A stretch of DNA of 64,000 nt from Aurifilum marmelostoma. Taxonomy: Eukaryota > Ascomycota > Sordariomycetes > Diaporthales > Cryphonectriaceae. Of this stretch, positions 32,501-40,871 are shown piece after piece (the stretch's first letter is position 1; each line of letters opens with the position of its first letter). Both the position numbers and the translations under genes were made by a program. The stretch lies in contig JAMXSV010000007.1 in the NCBI GenBank assembly GCA_027559495.1, positions 186,001 to 250,000 on the forward strand. Direction: 5' to 3'. The notes below the pieces were generated by a model. The model saw nothing but the letters and a program-made list of their open reading frames with translations, was not told the origin of the DNA and did not search any database.

Positions 32501-35500
32501 GACGATGATGTCCAGGAAATCCGAGGCCCTGGCAGATGCCAACAAGGGGTCCTCTGAAGCAAGCAATTCCAACCAGCGGAGCGAGTCTCGAAGATTGAAC
32601 TCCCAAGGAGACCCATGCGAGCCGAATGACTTGCGAATTGATGTTTCATAGTCCAGGCTCGACACGAACCTGATCATCTTCTGGATTGTCTCAGATGGTA
32701 CGTTCGTGTACCGCTTGCCAGCGATCAACATCAGATCTTGCTCGGTAAAGACATCGGCATAGACCACGATGAACCTGTTGACAAAGGAACTGGGCAGCCC
32801 TTTGCGGCCGCCGCCCTGAGAGTGCGGGTTCTGCGCGGCAAATAGCTTGAAGTCTGGATGGCACTTGAAGACCTGATCCAGTTCAGAGATATAAACCTCT
32901 CCGCGGTGGTCAAGACAGGCGTTCAGGCCCTCGAGGACTGATTGTGAGGCAAGGTTCATCTCGTCGAGCAGTACCCATTCGCCTTTCTGCATGGCTTGCA
33001 AGAAAGGTGCGTCTCTCCACGCAAAATTTCCTGCTTCCGCGCCTTCAACCGGCACGTCGGTCCCGAAAAGATCCATGAGATCAGTCTGGTCAGATAGATT
33101 GATCCTGGTTAGACGTCGACCGCAGGCCTTTGCTAGAGCACTGACGAGCGTTGTCTTGCCCACACCAGGGTTTCCCTCGAGCAGGATCGGCTTGTGCACA
33201 CCGAGGGCCCGGATGACCCGCATCATATTCATTTTGGTAGTCGGCGCGTCGAGCGCAAAGTCCGCGTCGTCTTGCCCATCGGACAATCGAGCTACAGAGA
33301 AGTCACCGATCTGGACAAGGTCATCGCCGATGATGAGCTGAGGCTCACTCCTATAAGCGGTCGTCAGGTCGATTTGGTTGCCAAGGAGCTCATTCAGCTT
33401 GTGCAGACACCGCTGCCTCTGCTCGTCCATAGTCTTTGGGTCCAAGGCAAGCAGAGCCGAGGGATTGGCGCCAAGCGTGTCAATAAACACTGTAGCAGCA
33501 CCGTGCAGCAACGCCAAAGCAGGCTGCAGGTGTTCAGTGTAGTTGACGAAGTTGACCCAGACAAGAATGTCGCGGATGGAGAATGCAGTGGCTGTTGAGG
33601 AGCGGCATGCCTTGCCGAACCAGTAAGAGAAGTCGACAATGATGTGTGCAAGGGGTTTGAACTGAGGCTTCAGCTTGTCTGTGACAATGTCCAAAATGTC
33701 CTGCCTGTTGGACAGAGGTGGCACCCAAATCTCTGTAAATCTGTTGCGCAGCGCAGGCGAGAGCTCCTTCTTTCCAAAGTCACCGCCGGGATTCATGGTT
33801 GCGAAGAACTGGAATCCATCAGCAGCCTTGACGTGCGAGTCGTCGGTGCCTTTCTCGGCCAGAAGCAATGTCCGCCCTGGTTCAAGCACGGAATTGAGTC
33901 TCTCAAGGACCGAATCATCTGCGAGGGAAATTTCGTCAAGGAGGAAAAAATGAGAATTCTTCATCGCCTGGACGAGACTGCCATCAGACCATTCGAACAA
34001 AGCTTTGCATCTGACCTCGTTGGCGTGGATAGACTCTTTGAGAGCTTCTGGGACGCGGGATAAGTCATCGGAAGAAAGACTGTGATAACGTGCTATCAAC
34101 TCATCAATGCTGCCGTCCAAGGGTTGGTCCAGTTGTTGAAGGGCTTCTCCGAGGCTGTGCTTGAGGGCCTCGATGATTGCTCCGCGATTCCGCACTGGCC
34201 TTTGCGACCCGATGAGGTCACCAGTCTCCGTGTTCTGGTGTGCGTTAACAATGTGCAATTCCTTGCCAACGGCTTCGGCAAGCAGCTGGCAGATCGTCGT
34301 CTTGCCACAACCAGTCTCACCGACAAGGAGCACAGGCTCATTATTCTTCAGCGCCTGTGTTACGAGAACATACAGCCGCTTCATTGCATTTGTCCACACA
34401 ACGCCTTGATTGTTTGTCCTCATCAGACTGGATGCTCGCGTAGCTCTGGTGAACTTCTCACGAAACAGCTGATCTGGGTCGATCTTCACCTTGAAGACAG
34501 TCTCGATGACCTCCTTGACCGCGACCCGCTCTTCGTCATTTCTCACGCGCTCGGCAAGAAGCATGAAGCCATTGTTCGCGATGTCCTCGCGATTTTCTGC
34601 ATCGCGCAGTGCCCATCTAAACAGGTCTCTCAGTGTCGCAAAGCTGTCTTTCTGCTCGAACACCCTGCTGGTTTGTCTCAGGCGTGACAACTCTTTGTAC
34701 ACAGACACGATCCGTCTGCAGTCGGATGGCGCCGTGTTGATACTTCGCTTTTGCAGGATGTATTCGAGTTCATCTTCCGGAATGTCGTCATAGTGCAGCT
34801 CCAGGAAACGATTCCTGAAGGCTCTCGAGAGGACCTTGCGCCCTCCGTACAGACCTGGAGGGTTCTGAGTTGCAAAGAGCATGAAGTTCTCATGCGGTCG
34901 CACGATTTCTTGGGTCTCAGGGATGAGAAGTTCTCGATTGTCATCCAATAGACGGTTGAGCGCCTCGAGGATATCGGTCGGTGCCAGGTTGAGCTCGTCA
35001 AGAACAATCCAGTGACCCTGCCGCATTGCTTGGACGAGGAGGCCCTCCTGGAACTTGAGCTTGCCATCAGAGCCAGAGATGTATGTGCCCAGGTATTCCT
35101 GCAGATCCGTGTGCTCGTGGTTGTTGATGCGCACAAACTTGTTGCCGCTGTACTCGGCGAGATATTCGATCATGCTTGTCTTTCCGGCCGAGGTTGGTCC
35201 CTGGATGAGGATAGGGAATCGCCTTGTCGACGTAGCTCGGACCAAATTGAGCAAGTTCCGCTCCACGTAAGGCGTCCTGATGTAGTCGGTACGTTCTTGC
35301 GGAGGCTGTGCCCCCTTCAGCAGCCAGTAGACTCGGTTGTCATCCTTGTCTGTGAATTTGACATACTCACGTCCGTCGTTCGGATATTTGGGCGGCTTTG
35401 AGAGCAGACGGCTAGGATCCTTGCCGAACAGATACTCTGTGATCAGTGGCATCACCATTTTCTCCGAATCTCGGCTCAAAAGCGTCAAGAACCCCATGCA

Positions 35501-38476
35501 AAATCCTTCGTAGAGCGACCTCTCAAGGCCGTAGAATGGTGCAACGTCATTGACATAGGTGAGCACCCGTGTCAAGGTACGCAGACTGAAGTGAGGCACC
35601 TCATTCGCTCCATCAACGAGTGCTTTTGCCTCAGCAAGCTCTTTGATACGCAGGTAGAGGTGAGCGACTTTATCGGCCGCCTGGTCGACGCGCGAATTTT
35701 GTCCACTCAAGTATGACTTGATAATGACGACGAGATCCTTGAGGTCCTTGTCCGGGCTCCCAACGTAGAGCTCGGTGAACCTTGACCGTAGGCCGAGCGG
35801 CAAATCCCTCTTGCCGACATCTGTTGCTGGGTTCATCGCTCCAAAGATTCTGAAATTTGGATGGGCTTGTATTCTCTCAATCTCGCCTGTTTCCGACAGC
35901 AGGATCGAGGGCATAGCATCTGGTCCCGACTGCAGCAGGTCTGCGATGCTCTCCAATGTGTCGGGGGATGCCAGGTTAATCTCATCCAATAGTACCCAAT
36001 CACCATTTCTGACGGCTTTGACGATGTTGCCCTCGACGAAGGCGAAAGCAAAGCCTCCAGATCCGCCTGACAATTGGATCTCGAATTGCTCCAAGTTCTT
36101 CGAGAACTTCTCCCATCTAGGTCTGAGCTCCATTAAAGTCTGCAACGACGATTCCGTCTTTCGTCTCTTCAGTGGTTGGCCGTTCTCTCTCGCCTGCTCG
36201 CGATTCTGCTCTTCGATGATCTTCTTTTTGAGGATATCATCAAAGATCTGCGGAGCTTGTTTCCAGAGCTTTGCAACATTCGTCCATCTCCCCTTCGCGA
36301 TGTTCTTGCCGATACTGTCGAGGTATTTCTGATTCTTTTGCTGGGATATACCAGTCGACGCAAACAGATCTTCAAAATCCTCCTTCAAAGGTACGGCAAG
36401 ATTGCGCACATTGATGGGCTTGAAGCCACCCAGGAGATCCCCAACCTCGCTCTGCTGAGACAGGTTCACAGCGATCAATTTGTGGCCCAGGCTATCTGAA
36501 AGCTGCTGCACCACAGTAGTCTTTCCGATACCAGTCTCTCCAACTAGCAAGACCGGCTCCTTGAGGTCGACAGCCACAGCGATCTGTTCCAACAACCTTC
36601 TCGCGTGTGTCGTCGGTGCAAAGGGTCTCCTCGGCTTTGCCACGCGGTTCAGTCGTCTCGTCTTATGCAATCTCGAGCGCCCAACAGTCAAGTGCGTTTC
36701 GCTCTCCTCTAACTTGGGGACATGCATGGTAAGATGATGCTCCACGCGCTGGCTTGACCTTCCCATTATCTCGCCAATGTGAAGGATGAGCTTATCCCGT
36801 ATCCGGAAATCCTTGATGCCGCTCGCAAAACAGTCGATGGCTTCCATAAACATCCCGTCGTAGGTTGTCTCGGTCATGGGCTCGCTGCCCGTCTGGGCTC
36901 CCGAGGCAGCAATAAGCCGCTCCAGGCGCCGGCACCACTTGAAGAGATCTCTTGAGCTGATCGGGCGTTCTGATGCCGACGACGCTCCAGAGACCAGCGC
37001 TGGACCGCTCAGGAGGAGGCAGACTCGCTCGAAGACCTTGAGTATTGGGTCTGAAACAAATTTGTGCAACAGAGGATACCTGTCACGGATCACCGCTTGA
37101 AGTTCGTCTTGAAGCATACTTTCCACCGGCAACAACTGCCAGAACCGCAGCCCAAGCAATGAGGGAATGTTCTCCTGGCCATTCATGCCTCGCGAGGTCC
37201 TAACGGTGGCAAGAATCCGGAAGCTGCTCGGTGCTTGTATCCTCTCGCCACGGTTCGGTATCAGCAGCTCTCCTCGCTCAATCAGAGGCAGAAGAGTACT
37301 CATGACCTCGGTAGGGGCACGGTCGAGATCTTCAATCAGCACCCAACGCCCCTCTCTGACAGCCGTCGTCAGGATGCCGGGTCGCCACTCGAAAGAGCCC
37401 GGCTTCGTGCCGGTGGTGTAGAGACCAATGAGCATCTTGGCATCCGTCTGCTCGTTAAGGTGGAGAGTGACAAGGCTGGAGCCCATGCGAAGTTCCCGCG
37501 CCAGCTCGAGGACCAAGGCCGTTTTGCCAGCGCCAGATAATCCGTGGAGAAGAACGGGGCCCGGCCGCTGCAGAAGCTTTGCAAGATGCTCCAAGTTGCG
37601 GCGAGTTGTGGGAGTGGCAACAAGGGACGAGGGTGTATCCGGTGCACCATGGGGCCGTGGCAGGACCGTTTTTCCATAGTTCACAACGAGGGTGGTAAGG
37701 TTCTGAGGCGGTATCTGAACGGAGGGCGTGGTCGAGAGCGTTTGTTCCCGGACGGCAAGGACCTGCTGATGTATCTCCTCCACACGAGTGTGCTCGAACA
37801 GGGACAGGAAGGCATAGTCTATAAGCTTGCCGTCGAAATCTCCGGTCGGTGACTCATCTTCTGGGATGTGGTGCTGCACCAGAGATTCCAGCTTGAAGTC
37901 GGAGGCACGCAGGAGAAGACAGAAGATTCGTATTGCTAGGTATCTGACGGGACCGGATCGGTGTGAAAAGAGATCTTGCACTTGAGAAGGCGATACCAAG
38001 TTTGCATATGCCTTCCCATCGAAGTTTAGGAGCCGCCATACCGCCAACAACCTCTGGATGAGATCATCGCTACCCAGATCCTGTGAAGCATCCACAAGGT
38101 TGATGCGCGGGGCGAGGTGCGCCTCTGGAGAAGATGAAGGCTCCACAGCCAGGGTTTTGAGATAACCATCAAGAAAAGTCGAGAGCTGCGGTGCAAACGG
38201 GAGGGCCCTGGCAAATGCTGCCAGAATCCTGTTGTTGCAGCTGCCACGTTGTGTGTTGAGGATCCAACGCGCGCAAATGTCTGTAAAAAGTGGCTCGAAA
38301 TGGGCGTAAATGCGGCCTGTAAGTTGAGGTAGGAGCGCCGCCTGCGATATGGCATCCAGAAAATTCGTCGGGTTCTGGCTGCGAATGATGTGAAGCAACT
38401 CTGGTGGCAGACATGCCACCGCAGTCGCATCGCCCAGCAGAGACGCCCTCTGCGGGCTCACATCAAAATTCGCCAT
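23600..38476 (-). CDS. mdn1: Midasin (Mdn1/Rea1), giant AAA+ ATPase for 60S assembly
   Basis: Midasin is a dynein-like AAA+ ATPase that strips assembly factors (Ytm1, Rsa4) from pre-60S particles. The gene is one uninterrupted reading frame of 4958 residues, full family size, from MANFDVSPQRASLLG to WFAEVNS. After an N-terminal domain come six AAA modules with P-loops GLSGAGKT (about residue 312), GETGIGKT (645), GPTSAGKT (1091), GETGCGKT (1385), GNPGVGKT (1767) and GPSGSGKS (2077). Walker B is LLDEINLA, VLDELNLA, LLDEISLA and LLDEMNLA in AAA2-5, but IEDLDRA in AAA1 and VLDNANLC in AAA6. A long helical linker follows. An Asp/Glu-rich region spans about 4125-4660. The C-terminal MIDAS domain has the DxSxS motif in VDDSRSMGE (about 4750), which binds the UBL domains of the substrates. 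The gene is divergent from bL12m. Confidence 0.98.
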   Translation of the reverse strand: MANFDVSPQRASLLGDATAVACLPPELLHIIRSQNPTNFLDAISQAALLPQLTGRIYAHFEPLFTDICARWILNTQRGSCNNRILAAFARALPFAPQLSTFLDGYLKTLAVEPSSSPEAHLAPRINLVDASQDLGSDDLIQRLLAVWRLLNFDGKAYANLVSPSQVQDLFSHRSGPVRYLAIRIFCLLLRASDFKLESLVQHHIPEDESPTGDFDGKLIDYAFLSLFEHTRVEEIHQQVLAVREQTLSTTPSVQIPPQNLTTLVVNYGKTVLPRPHGAPDTPSSLVATPTTRRNLEHLAKLLQRPGPVLLHGLSGAGKTALVLELARELRMGSSLVTLHLNEQTDAKMLIGLYTTGTKPGSFEWRPGILTTAVREGRWVLIEDLDRAPTEVMSTLLPLIERGELLIPNRGERIQAPSSFRILATVRTSRGMNGQENIPSLLGLRFWQLLPVESMLQDELQAVIRDRYPLLHKFVSDPILKVFERVCLLLSGPALVSGASSASERPISSRDLFKWCRRLERLIAASGAQTGSEPMTETTYDGMFMEAIDCFASGIKDFRIRDKLILHIGEIMGRSSQRVEHHLTMHVPKLEESETHLTVGRSRLHKTRRLNRVAKPRRPFAPTTHARRLLEQIAVAVDLKEPVLLVGETGIGKTTVVQQLSDSLGHKLIAVNLSQQSEVGDLLGGFKPINVRNLAVPLKEDFEDLFASTGISQQKNQKYLDSIGKNIAKGRWTNVAKLWKQAPQIFDDILKKKIIEEQNREQARENGQPLKRRKTESSLQTLMELRPRWEKFSKNLEQFEIQLSGGSGGFAFAFVEGNIVKAVRNGDWVLLDEINLASPDTLESIADLLQSGPDAMPSILLSETGEIERIQAHPNFRIFGAMNPATDVGKRDLPLGLRSRFTELYVGSPDKDLKDLVVIIKSYLSGQNSRVDQAADKVAHLYLRIKELAEAKALVDGANEVPHFSLRTLTRVLTYVNDVAPFYGLERSLYEGFCMGFLTLLSRDSEKMVMPLITEYLFGKDPSRLLSKPPKYPNDGREYVKFTDKDDNRVYWLLKGAQPPQERTDYIRTPYVERNLLNLVRATSTRRFPILIQGPTSAGKTSMIEYLAEYSGNKFVRINNHEHTDLQEYLGTYISGSDGKLKFQEGLLVQAMRQGHWIVLDELNLAPTDILEALNRLLDDNRELLIPETQEIVRPHENFMLFATQNPPGLYGGRKVLSRAFRNRFLELHYDDIPEDELEYILQKRSINTAPSDCRRIVSVYKELSRLRQTSRVFEQKDSFATLRDLFRWALRDAENREDIANNGFMLLAERVRNDEERVAVKEVIETVFKVKIDPDQLFREKFTRATRASSLMRTNNQGVVWTNAMKRLYVLVTQALKNNEPVLLVGETGCGKTTICQLLAEAVGKELHIVNAHQNTETGDLIGSQRPVRNRGAIIEALKHSLGEALQQLDQPLDGSIDELIARYHSLSSDDLSRVPEALKESIHANEVRCKALFEWSDGSLVQAMKNSHFFLLDEISLADDSVLERLNSVLEPGRTLLLAEKGTDDSHVKAADGFQFFATMNPGGDFGKKELSPALRNRFTEIWVPPLSNRQDILDIVTDKLKPQFKPLAHIIVDFSYWFGKACRSSTATAFSIRDILVWVNFVNYTEHLQPALALLHGAATVFIDTLGANPSALLALDPKTMDEQRQRCLHKLNELLGNQIDLTTAYRSEPQLIIGDDLVQIGDFSVARLSDGQDDADFALDAPTTKMNMMRVIRALGVHKPILLEGNPGVGKTTLVSALAKACGRRLTRINLSDQTDLMDLFGTDVPVEGAEAGNFAWRDAPFLQAMQKGEWVLLDEMNLASQSVLEGLNACLDHRGEVYISELDQVFKCHPDFKLFAAQNPHSQGGGRKGLPSSFVNRFIVVYADVFTEQDLMLIAGKRYTNVPSETIQKMIRFVSSLDYETSIRKSFGSHGSPWEFNLRDSLRWLELLASEDPLLASARASDFLDIIVTQRFRSGADRHHIVQLFAETFGAAPQPHSLYHSLSPSVCQVGLAMLERNTLLQPTRFPAIDAVPRLAEIESILICVKQNLPCILVGPSGSGKSSLLGHVAASIGSELATFPLNADVDAMDLVGGFEQADPLRELRSGLDDLRETLLQLTLSQLPQASSKTALSLLSLLINDQFEHGLAKIVAAMQAFATEVPAESVLGQRLSRAFDLLHAPKVLANPRFEWLDGVIVRAMETGKWLVLDNANLCSASVLDRLNSLLERPDGFLSINEHSGPDGKPRIIKPHPNFRIFLTMDPRYGELSRAMRNRSVEIYLDIAQSNTADHLSRITDIEATLDRYDFATRLARRSSANGQCDVAALTLDNLSLVDSALLPRFEKALNGLLSSHDENAVHIDRSVAAVSSYISSQKATTIRQAVLHLYSKVSREMSGNEALSALQPLHTLHSPLLSTVMDGLQPGAAEWLGTCYELFLEIQSTQQIMHSQSRATDRTKPSSLNRLQRSLVSSTVASVSKDSTVNVAGFLSHTIQLVEGYIEVTLKSSELNTSARPAMRALLHYWWRTFTFVTGSAFDEARFQAHLKQGVDLFQALAAQLHGDRAVQVVTTFLDHLQDAFTVGFKLSTGLGMEAMWQLLRLTPISDETTFSAVQGMEKLACRFDDIKWRSNASVADLSKAISSLAEAYSVVRGNAAAASGLLQALQSEVDLLESKVDEAHEVVPFFAEEFEMLRQSLVIHRCSRKSSAFTNLQEIVVLANVPTLTQMRLHSMDNSQRLLHSLSYVLGRSSSSHPWSGRLMSSLMQKYESTSAASLYSLQSLETELPEMGRLLASSSEAVSADPIACLNQLLWHLMREVFGALSLLESFVLLSEQLSRTLGTVTITKDGVAIDDPAATARVQLGAPSHLKLAVDRHFIPAVIALVASEKSIAQKAGLSSIAWAHFAVGCIKLYVPDKIFDPYLRAQTERDYHEELLTALRRKWQALCAFESAFTGQDFNLRSEQLRQEIKDLGEPPSAAVTIHRGLSADLVRLQGEFNNVLSSVVKSDVLSTLCQYLASPSEAGAEEVQLVHDNVLHLIERLSTRFPTYEDLTVPLVTILRSLQVGLSLSTVREALYRSNSQSAWLLQVTPFLGGSNLNRETVPPFQSLEFLSYVGVLVGIEGIESLDSHLRGNLAASLHYFYEEWSKKLDEDKRKEAAKNSLYRYKGSLEDEEEADQQSFNELFPDYEIEDASKSAVATDVGHAARNLATKVAERHRKIFFPSQDSVQGLVNLCKAVGRKVSSGASDSAHLDAVQDRALLPTTLLVLDEKLNSFNSSTTSASYNFYTSSNLFEARKLVNLVRSIRLRFRALQAIDEIAHLQPLADVLSACDHVLELSHTDPLAKVINRVEKLHAFAYEWQFGGWASHVHGALDLYNKLTEMIVSWRRLELSTWAKLFDQEVDKCQSDAKSWWFVAYHAVIAIPMSKLELGHDLKDYTIQLVSDLEMFFSEAVLGEFHSRLELLRQLCQQVGLLTMDYAALGIIHNAVLNFLSMYCRYESKVTDAIDKGRASIEKNMKDVLLLASWKDTNIAALRESARKSHQKLFKLVRKFRAVLGQPMRSIVDQGLPDEQHAGQRTVLRAASLVAPPQTNEAAASVCQTLIPGWSQDAHTKRLSDSDRIIGIMSKASQLPEASISAVDVIDAFVSDTKSAMASLRKETPAFLNDENKEQVKHLKTRKVRLFEETVKAIRTMGFTRNLNEAHLRDQKQLAVVLAKVRHLPSEQDQGLAEATYYFHKVLDLAPSVRNAMHDHHGDLTNEAVRRSTGYMEGILHVLIQQHQCLADNRHLLQSLDIGLLNLQALTSSKHSGTVVVTRQESTHEQALHWITPVLSFGLHLLDVHATLGRLDNSAIQAVLQDWLTQFTRLQSRLGSNQKLPAGFVANAQLEMRAETEEKLASFEATLQLLESERPDLAFIFQQLQLWTSVTTPDSNKAMKTKDAQEFFDLALDLSKMVLDAVQKFQRAAASMPTSAEEASWLFQYSDTLTGLARSLHMDTIIEGIHSALGHLRALQLEDPSIRNAALSLLAVTLPILQQYANTCHTTVTQMADLHRASTKMALHLGKSFVEIASRGFCAPQEKSDETSGETGNLESGTGLGDGEGAEDISKDIQPDEDLSELAQEPNKEKDGDIEDQEDAVDMGQEEMEGEMGSAAGEDEDDEGDKKDGEEEEDEDMDEETGDVDDLDPTAVDEKMWDGDGEDADKDQKGDQTKGQKKEDEQAAADEGADNKEVQPQEEEADQANPEPEEEAGPEQDDDGEAQKELNRQDQNVEENEALALPDDMDIDGKDEDEESAISDDDLDKLSDVGQEETEEDAKKDGEEQHVEEAEEGEAGDMQQDDMEEEISPDDPDQDMQGENTGMEEREPEVDEQGAEEQDKDEEKPPLNPNDDAHADPDNAAPSDVKSGAGQDQTEMDGQDDQQSQSKAAQREHGEMGQNAEDQETATGNEGAMSRRDEDQKESEETNRPDESAQSQPFKKLGDALERWYRSHQDIKEATDEQEARQNQEADMAQKEFQHLQDDNDAPDAQALGAAAEDEVQPIDESMAIDEERQDDQSRVMPQQDDEEMADVGDEADETQQDETKDKEMPDHDDSRTGVATRRGAFDRERSESPTRALDTEQEEQVVEETSTQLSTTHISDDQDRPLRDYGSSLESWTNFQTKTHPLSLALTSQLRLILTPSQSTKLSGSYRTGKRLNIKKIIPYIASSYKRDKIWMRRAIPTKRTYQILLCVDDSRSMGETTSGTMALESLVMVSRALAMLEVGQVGVMGFGADVFTAHDLTAPLLNSHDAGAKVLQNFSFEQDRTDICLLIRQTIDQFRAARNTNRSGSGEDLWQLALILSDGLTPSSAHERIRRLLREALEERIMVVFIIMDDASTTKKGDSVLELKEARFIKEADGNSRVVIERYLDTFPFQYYLIVHNLEDLPGALAGLLRTWFAEVNS

Positions 38477-38829
38477 GGTCGGCGAGATATCGTGAAATTT
38501 GTTCTGGAATTGGTTGAAGTTTCCTTGGAGGAAGGTTCGCAGTTGCTCTTGCTCAGCGACTTTTTTTTCTGCCGTCCTAAAGTCACAAGCGAGCAGGGGT
38601 CTAAGCTAGCATCCCTGTCCCTGCAGCAGACTCTAAAACGGAAAGCGGATTTACCAGGCGACCGGGGCGGCAGGGCCATTGGCCAGGGACGACCTCGAGC
38701 TTGCAAAAAGTTCTGGATCCCGCCCAACGACCGCGCGAAAGACCAGCTCTGGTAACGGCCCTCCAACGCGACCACACACGCACGCCTTCAATACCCCTCG
38801 AGATCCCCCTTCCGAAGGCATTTACGACA
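38477..38829. promoter_or_regulatory. Bidirectional promoter of mdn1 and bL12m
   Basis: 353 bp separate the two start codons, so both promoters must share it. It contains ATTGG (CCAAT on the minus strand) at 38678-38682 and another near 38507, plus an eight-T run near 38562. Confidence 0.6.
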
Positions 38830-39456
38830 ATGTCGCTCTCCTCCAGGTATGCGGCGCAATGCTGCGCCCGCCAGATCCGATCCGCAACCTCCCTCCGAAC
38901 CACGGGCGCGCTTGCCCAGCAGAGGATAGCAAGGCGATACCAGTCGACCGAGGCTGCGGCCGCACCTACAAATCCCAAGATCTCAGGCATTGTGGATCAG
39001 ATCAGCCAATTGACACTGCTGGAGACTGCAGACCTGGTGTCAAGCCTCAAGGTGGGAGAAGTACCGAGTGCATGCTGAGGAGGTCTGGGCGGAGGGGACA
39101 GAGCTAACTGGGCATCTCGACAGTCCCGACTGAACATCCCAGACATGCCCATCGGCGGGTTTGCTGCCGCTGCGGCTCCGGCGGCAGCACCAGCGGCCGC
39201 GGCAGAGGCTGAGGAGGACGCACCCGCTGCGGCACAGGAGAAGACCTTGTTCAGTGTGAAGCTGATGTCCTTCGAGGCGAGCGCGAAGCCCAAGGTCATC
39301 AAGGAGATCAAGAGCTTGCTGGGTCTGAGTCTGGTAGACTCCAAGAAGTTTGTGGAGAGCGCGCCCAAGATGATGAAGGATTCGGTACCAAAAGACGAGG
39401 CTGAGAAGATTGTGGCAACCCTGAAGGAGCTCGGCGCTGTTGTTCAGATGGAGTAG
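38830..39456 (+). CDS. mnp1: Mitochondrial ribosomal protein bL12m (L7/L12)
   Basis: bL12m forms the stalk of the mitochondrial large ribosomal subunit and recruits translation factors. Exons are 38830-39051 and 39124-39456 (184 residues); the 72-nt intron has branch GCTAACT and joins in phase 0. The presequence MSLSSRYAAQCCARQIRSAT runs to about RRYQST, followed by the N-terminal dimerisation helix (KISGIVDQISQLTLLETADL), an Ala/Pro/Glu hinge, and the C-terminal domain (EKTLFSVKLMSFEASAKPKV, IKEIKSLLGLSLVDSKKFVE, KEEL-like KDEAEKIVATLKELGAVVQM). All family landmarks and the usual length are present. Confidence 0.94.
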
Positions 39457-39942
39457 AGACGTGGTGCGGAGGGAGTTGGCGGAGGACCGGACAGATATAG
39501 TCATGGGTTATAAGGCCATATGGACCGCATCCCAGGCATTTGCATGTACAAAGGCACGTGTAATAGTATACAAAAGTAGACGGACGGCAATGCCACCAGC
39601 TTCCAACAACATCGCAGAGAATATTCTGACATCATGCTCACAAGATCGCGGATAATAGAATGGTCAATATGCCTTCTAGAAAAAAAAAATGAAAAAAAAT
39701 AAAAAAAACTAATTCTGTCTCCGATTACTGGATGGCTGAGTCGCTCTAGACACCTCTCAGTAAGTGAGAAGCTCATTGGTGTCAGCGGGCTGGCATACTC
39801 GAATACTCACCTCGGTGATCGGGCGGTGGAGCTTGCGTTCTCACCGTCTCCCAGACAAGTCGGCACATGTCCAGTACCGCACTTGCGAAGGAATTGTTGA
39901 TGTTCAATATACTTCTTTATTTTTCGATGCATGCTGAGGTCA
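39457..39942. other. Convergent 3' region of bL12m and ctk3
   Basis: Contains an A-rich stretch (39681-39708) near the expected bL12m polyadenylation area. On the minus strand it also holds sequence that could encode extra 3' exons of ctk3 (39881-39811 and 39755-39709). Confidence 0.45.
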
Positions 39943-40871
39943 TTACGCATGATTGCCATTGGGGGTGTGTGCTCTTCTTCTCCTCGTCTCCTCGTCCTGA
40001 CGATGCACACAACTATCCACAACGCACCTCTGCCGTTCCTCTTCCTCTTCCTTGGCCAGCAAGAAGTCATCATCGCCGAGATCGCTCGTCTCCTCCCACA
40101 TCTTCCACATCTCGGCATCTGCTGGCTCGTTGGGGACAGCCCAAATGCTCTCCCGCAGCCTCTTGTGCCGCTCACGATCCTCCTCGATACGTTGCTCAAT
40201 CTGTTTCTTGTCGAGACGAGGGGGTGGCACCGCGCCGCCCGGCTTGGGTATGGTGCGCGATGCTGGCATGTCGCCTAGCCCCGGATTCGTGCTGTTAACA
40301 GGTGAGGACATGACGGCATCCATATTGGCTGTCTCGCGCTCCTTGAGCACGTCGTTGATCTGGTCGACGGTCTGGGCCGCGAGAAAATTTTTGGACTGGA
40401 GGCCTTGGAGAACCTGCTCGATGATTAGAGAGAGATCGTTCTGCTGTGTTGAGAGGATGGGGGTTGTACATACCCTCCTGACGACCTTGACATTCGCGGC
40501 ACCAGAGCCGTCATCTGGAGCGACGGCGTCAACCACCCGAATGATATCGCGCTGTAACATGCGCACGTAGTCGACATGCCCATCCTTTTGTGCCATCTCG
40601 AGGAAGTGCTCAATGAAATACATGATATTGGCACGTGTATTCATGTTATTCTGTGAAGGCAAATTAGCCTAATGATATTTTCCTCTACGAAAGGACAGGT
40701 GATTTGATGGCATACTCGCTCAAGTTGTTCCAGTATGCATGAATGCAAGTCCTCGTCCATGTCCTTGTACTTTAGGGCGTACTGTGCTGCCTTTTGCGCA
40801 GATGTCACGGACGCATTGAGGTGTTGCAACTGCGACGAAAATCGCATCCGCACCTCGAAAGGATCGGCCAT
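39943..40871 (-). CDS. ctk3: CTD kinase subunit gamma Ctk3
   Basis: Ctk3 is the gamma subunit of CTDK-I (Ctk1/Ctk2/Ctk3), which phosphorylates Ser2 of the RNA polymerase II CTD. Exons: 40871-40716, 40650-40474, 40413-39943 (267 residues). The CID-like N-terminal domain reads MADPFEVRMRFSSQLQHLNA, KYKDMDEDLHSCILEQLER, then NNMNTRANIMYFIEHFLEMA. The C-terminal part starts VLQGLQSKNFLAAQTVDQI and includes RHKRLRESIWAVP and EMWKMWEETSDLGDDDFLL. The second intron (60 nt) has no stop and is a multiple of three, so retention would simply add 20 residues. The 3' end is uncertain. The frame as read ends at 39943, but a GTGCGT donor at 40027 could splice in phase to 39881-39811 and 39755-39709 (278 residues, ending SSNRRQN). 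Confidence 0.85.
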
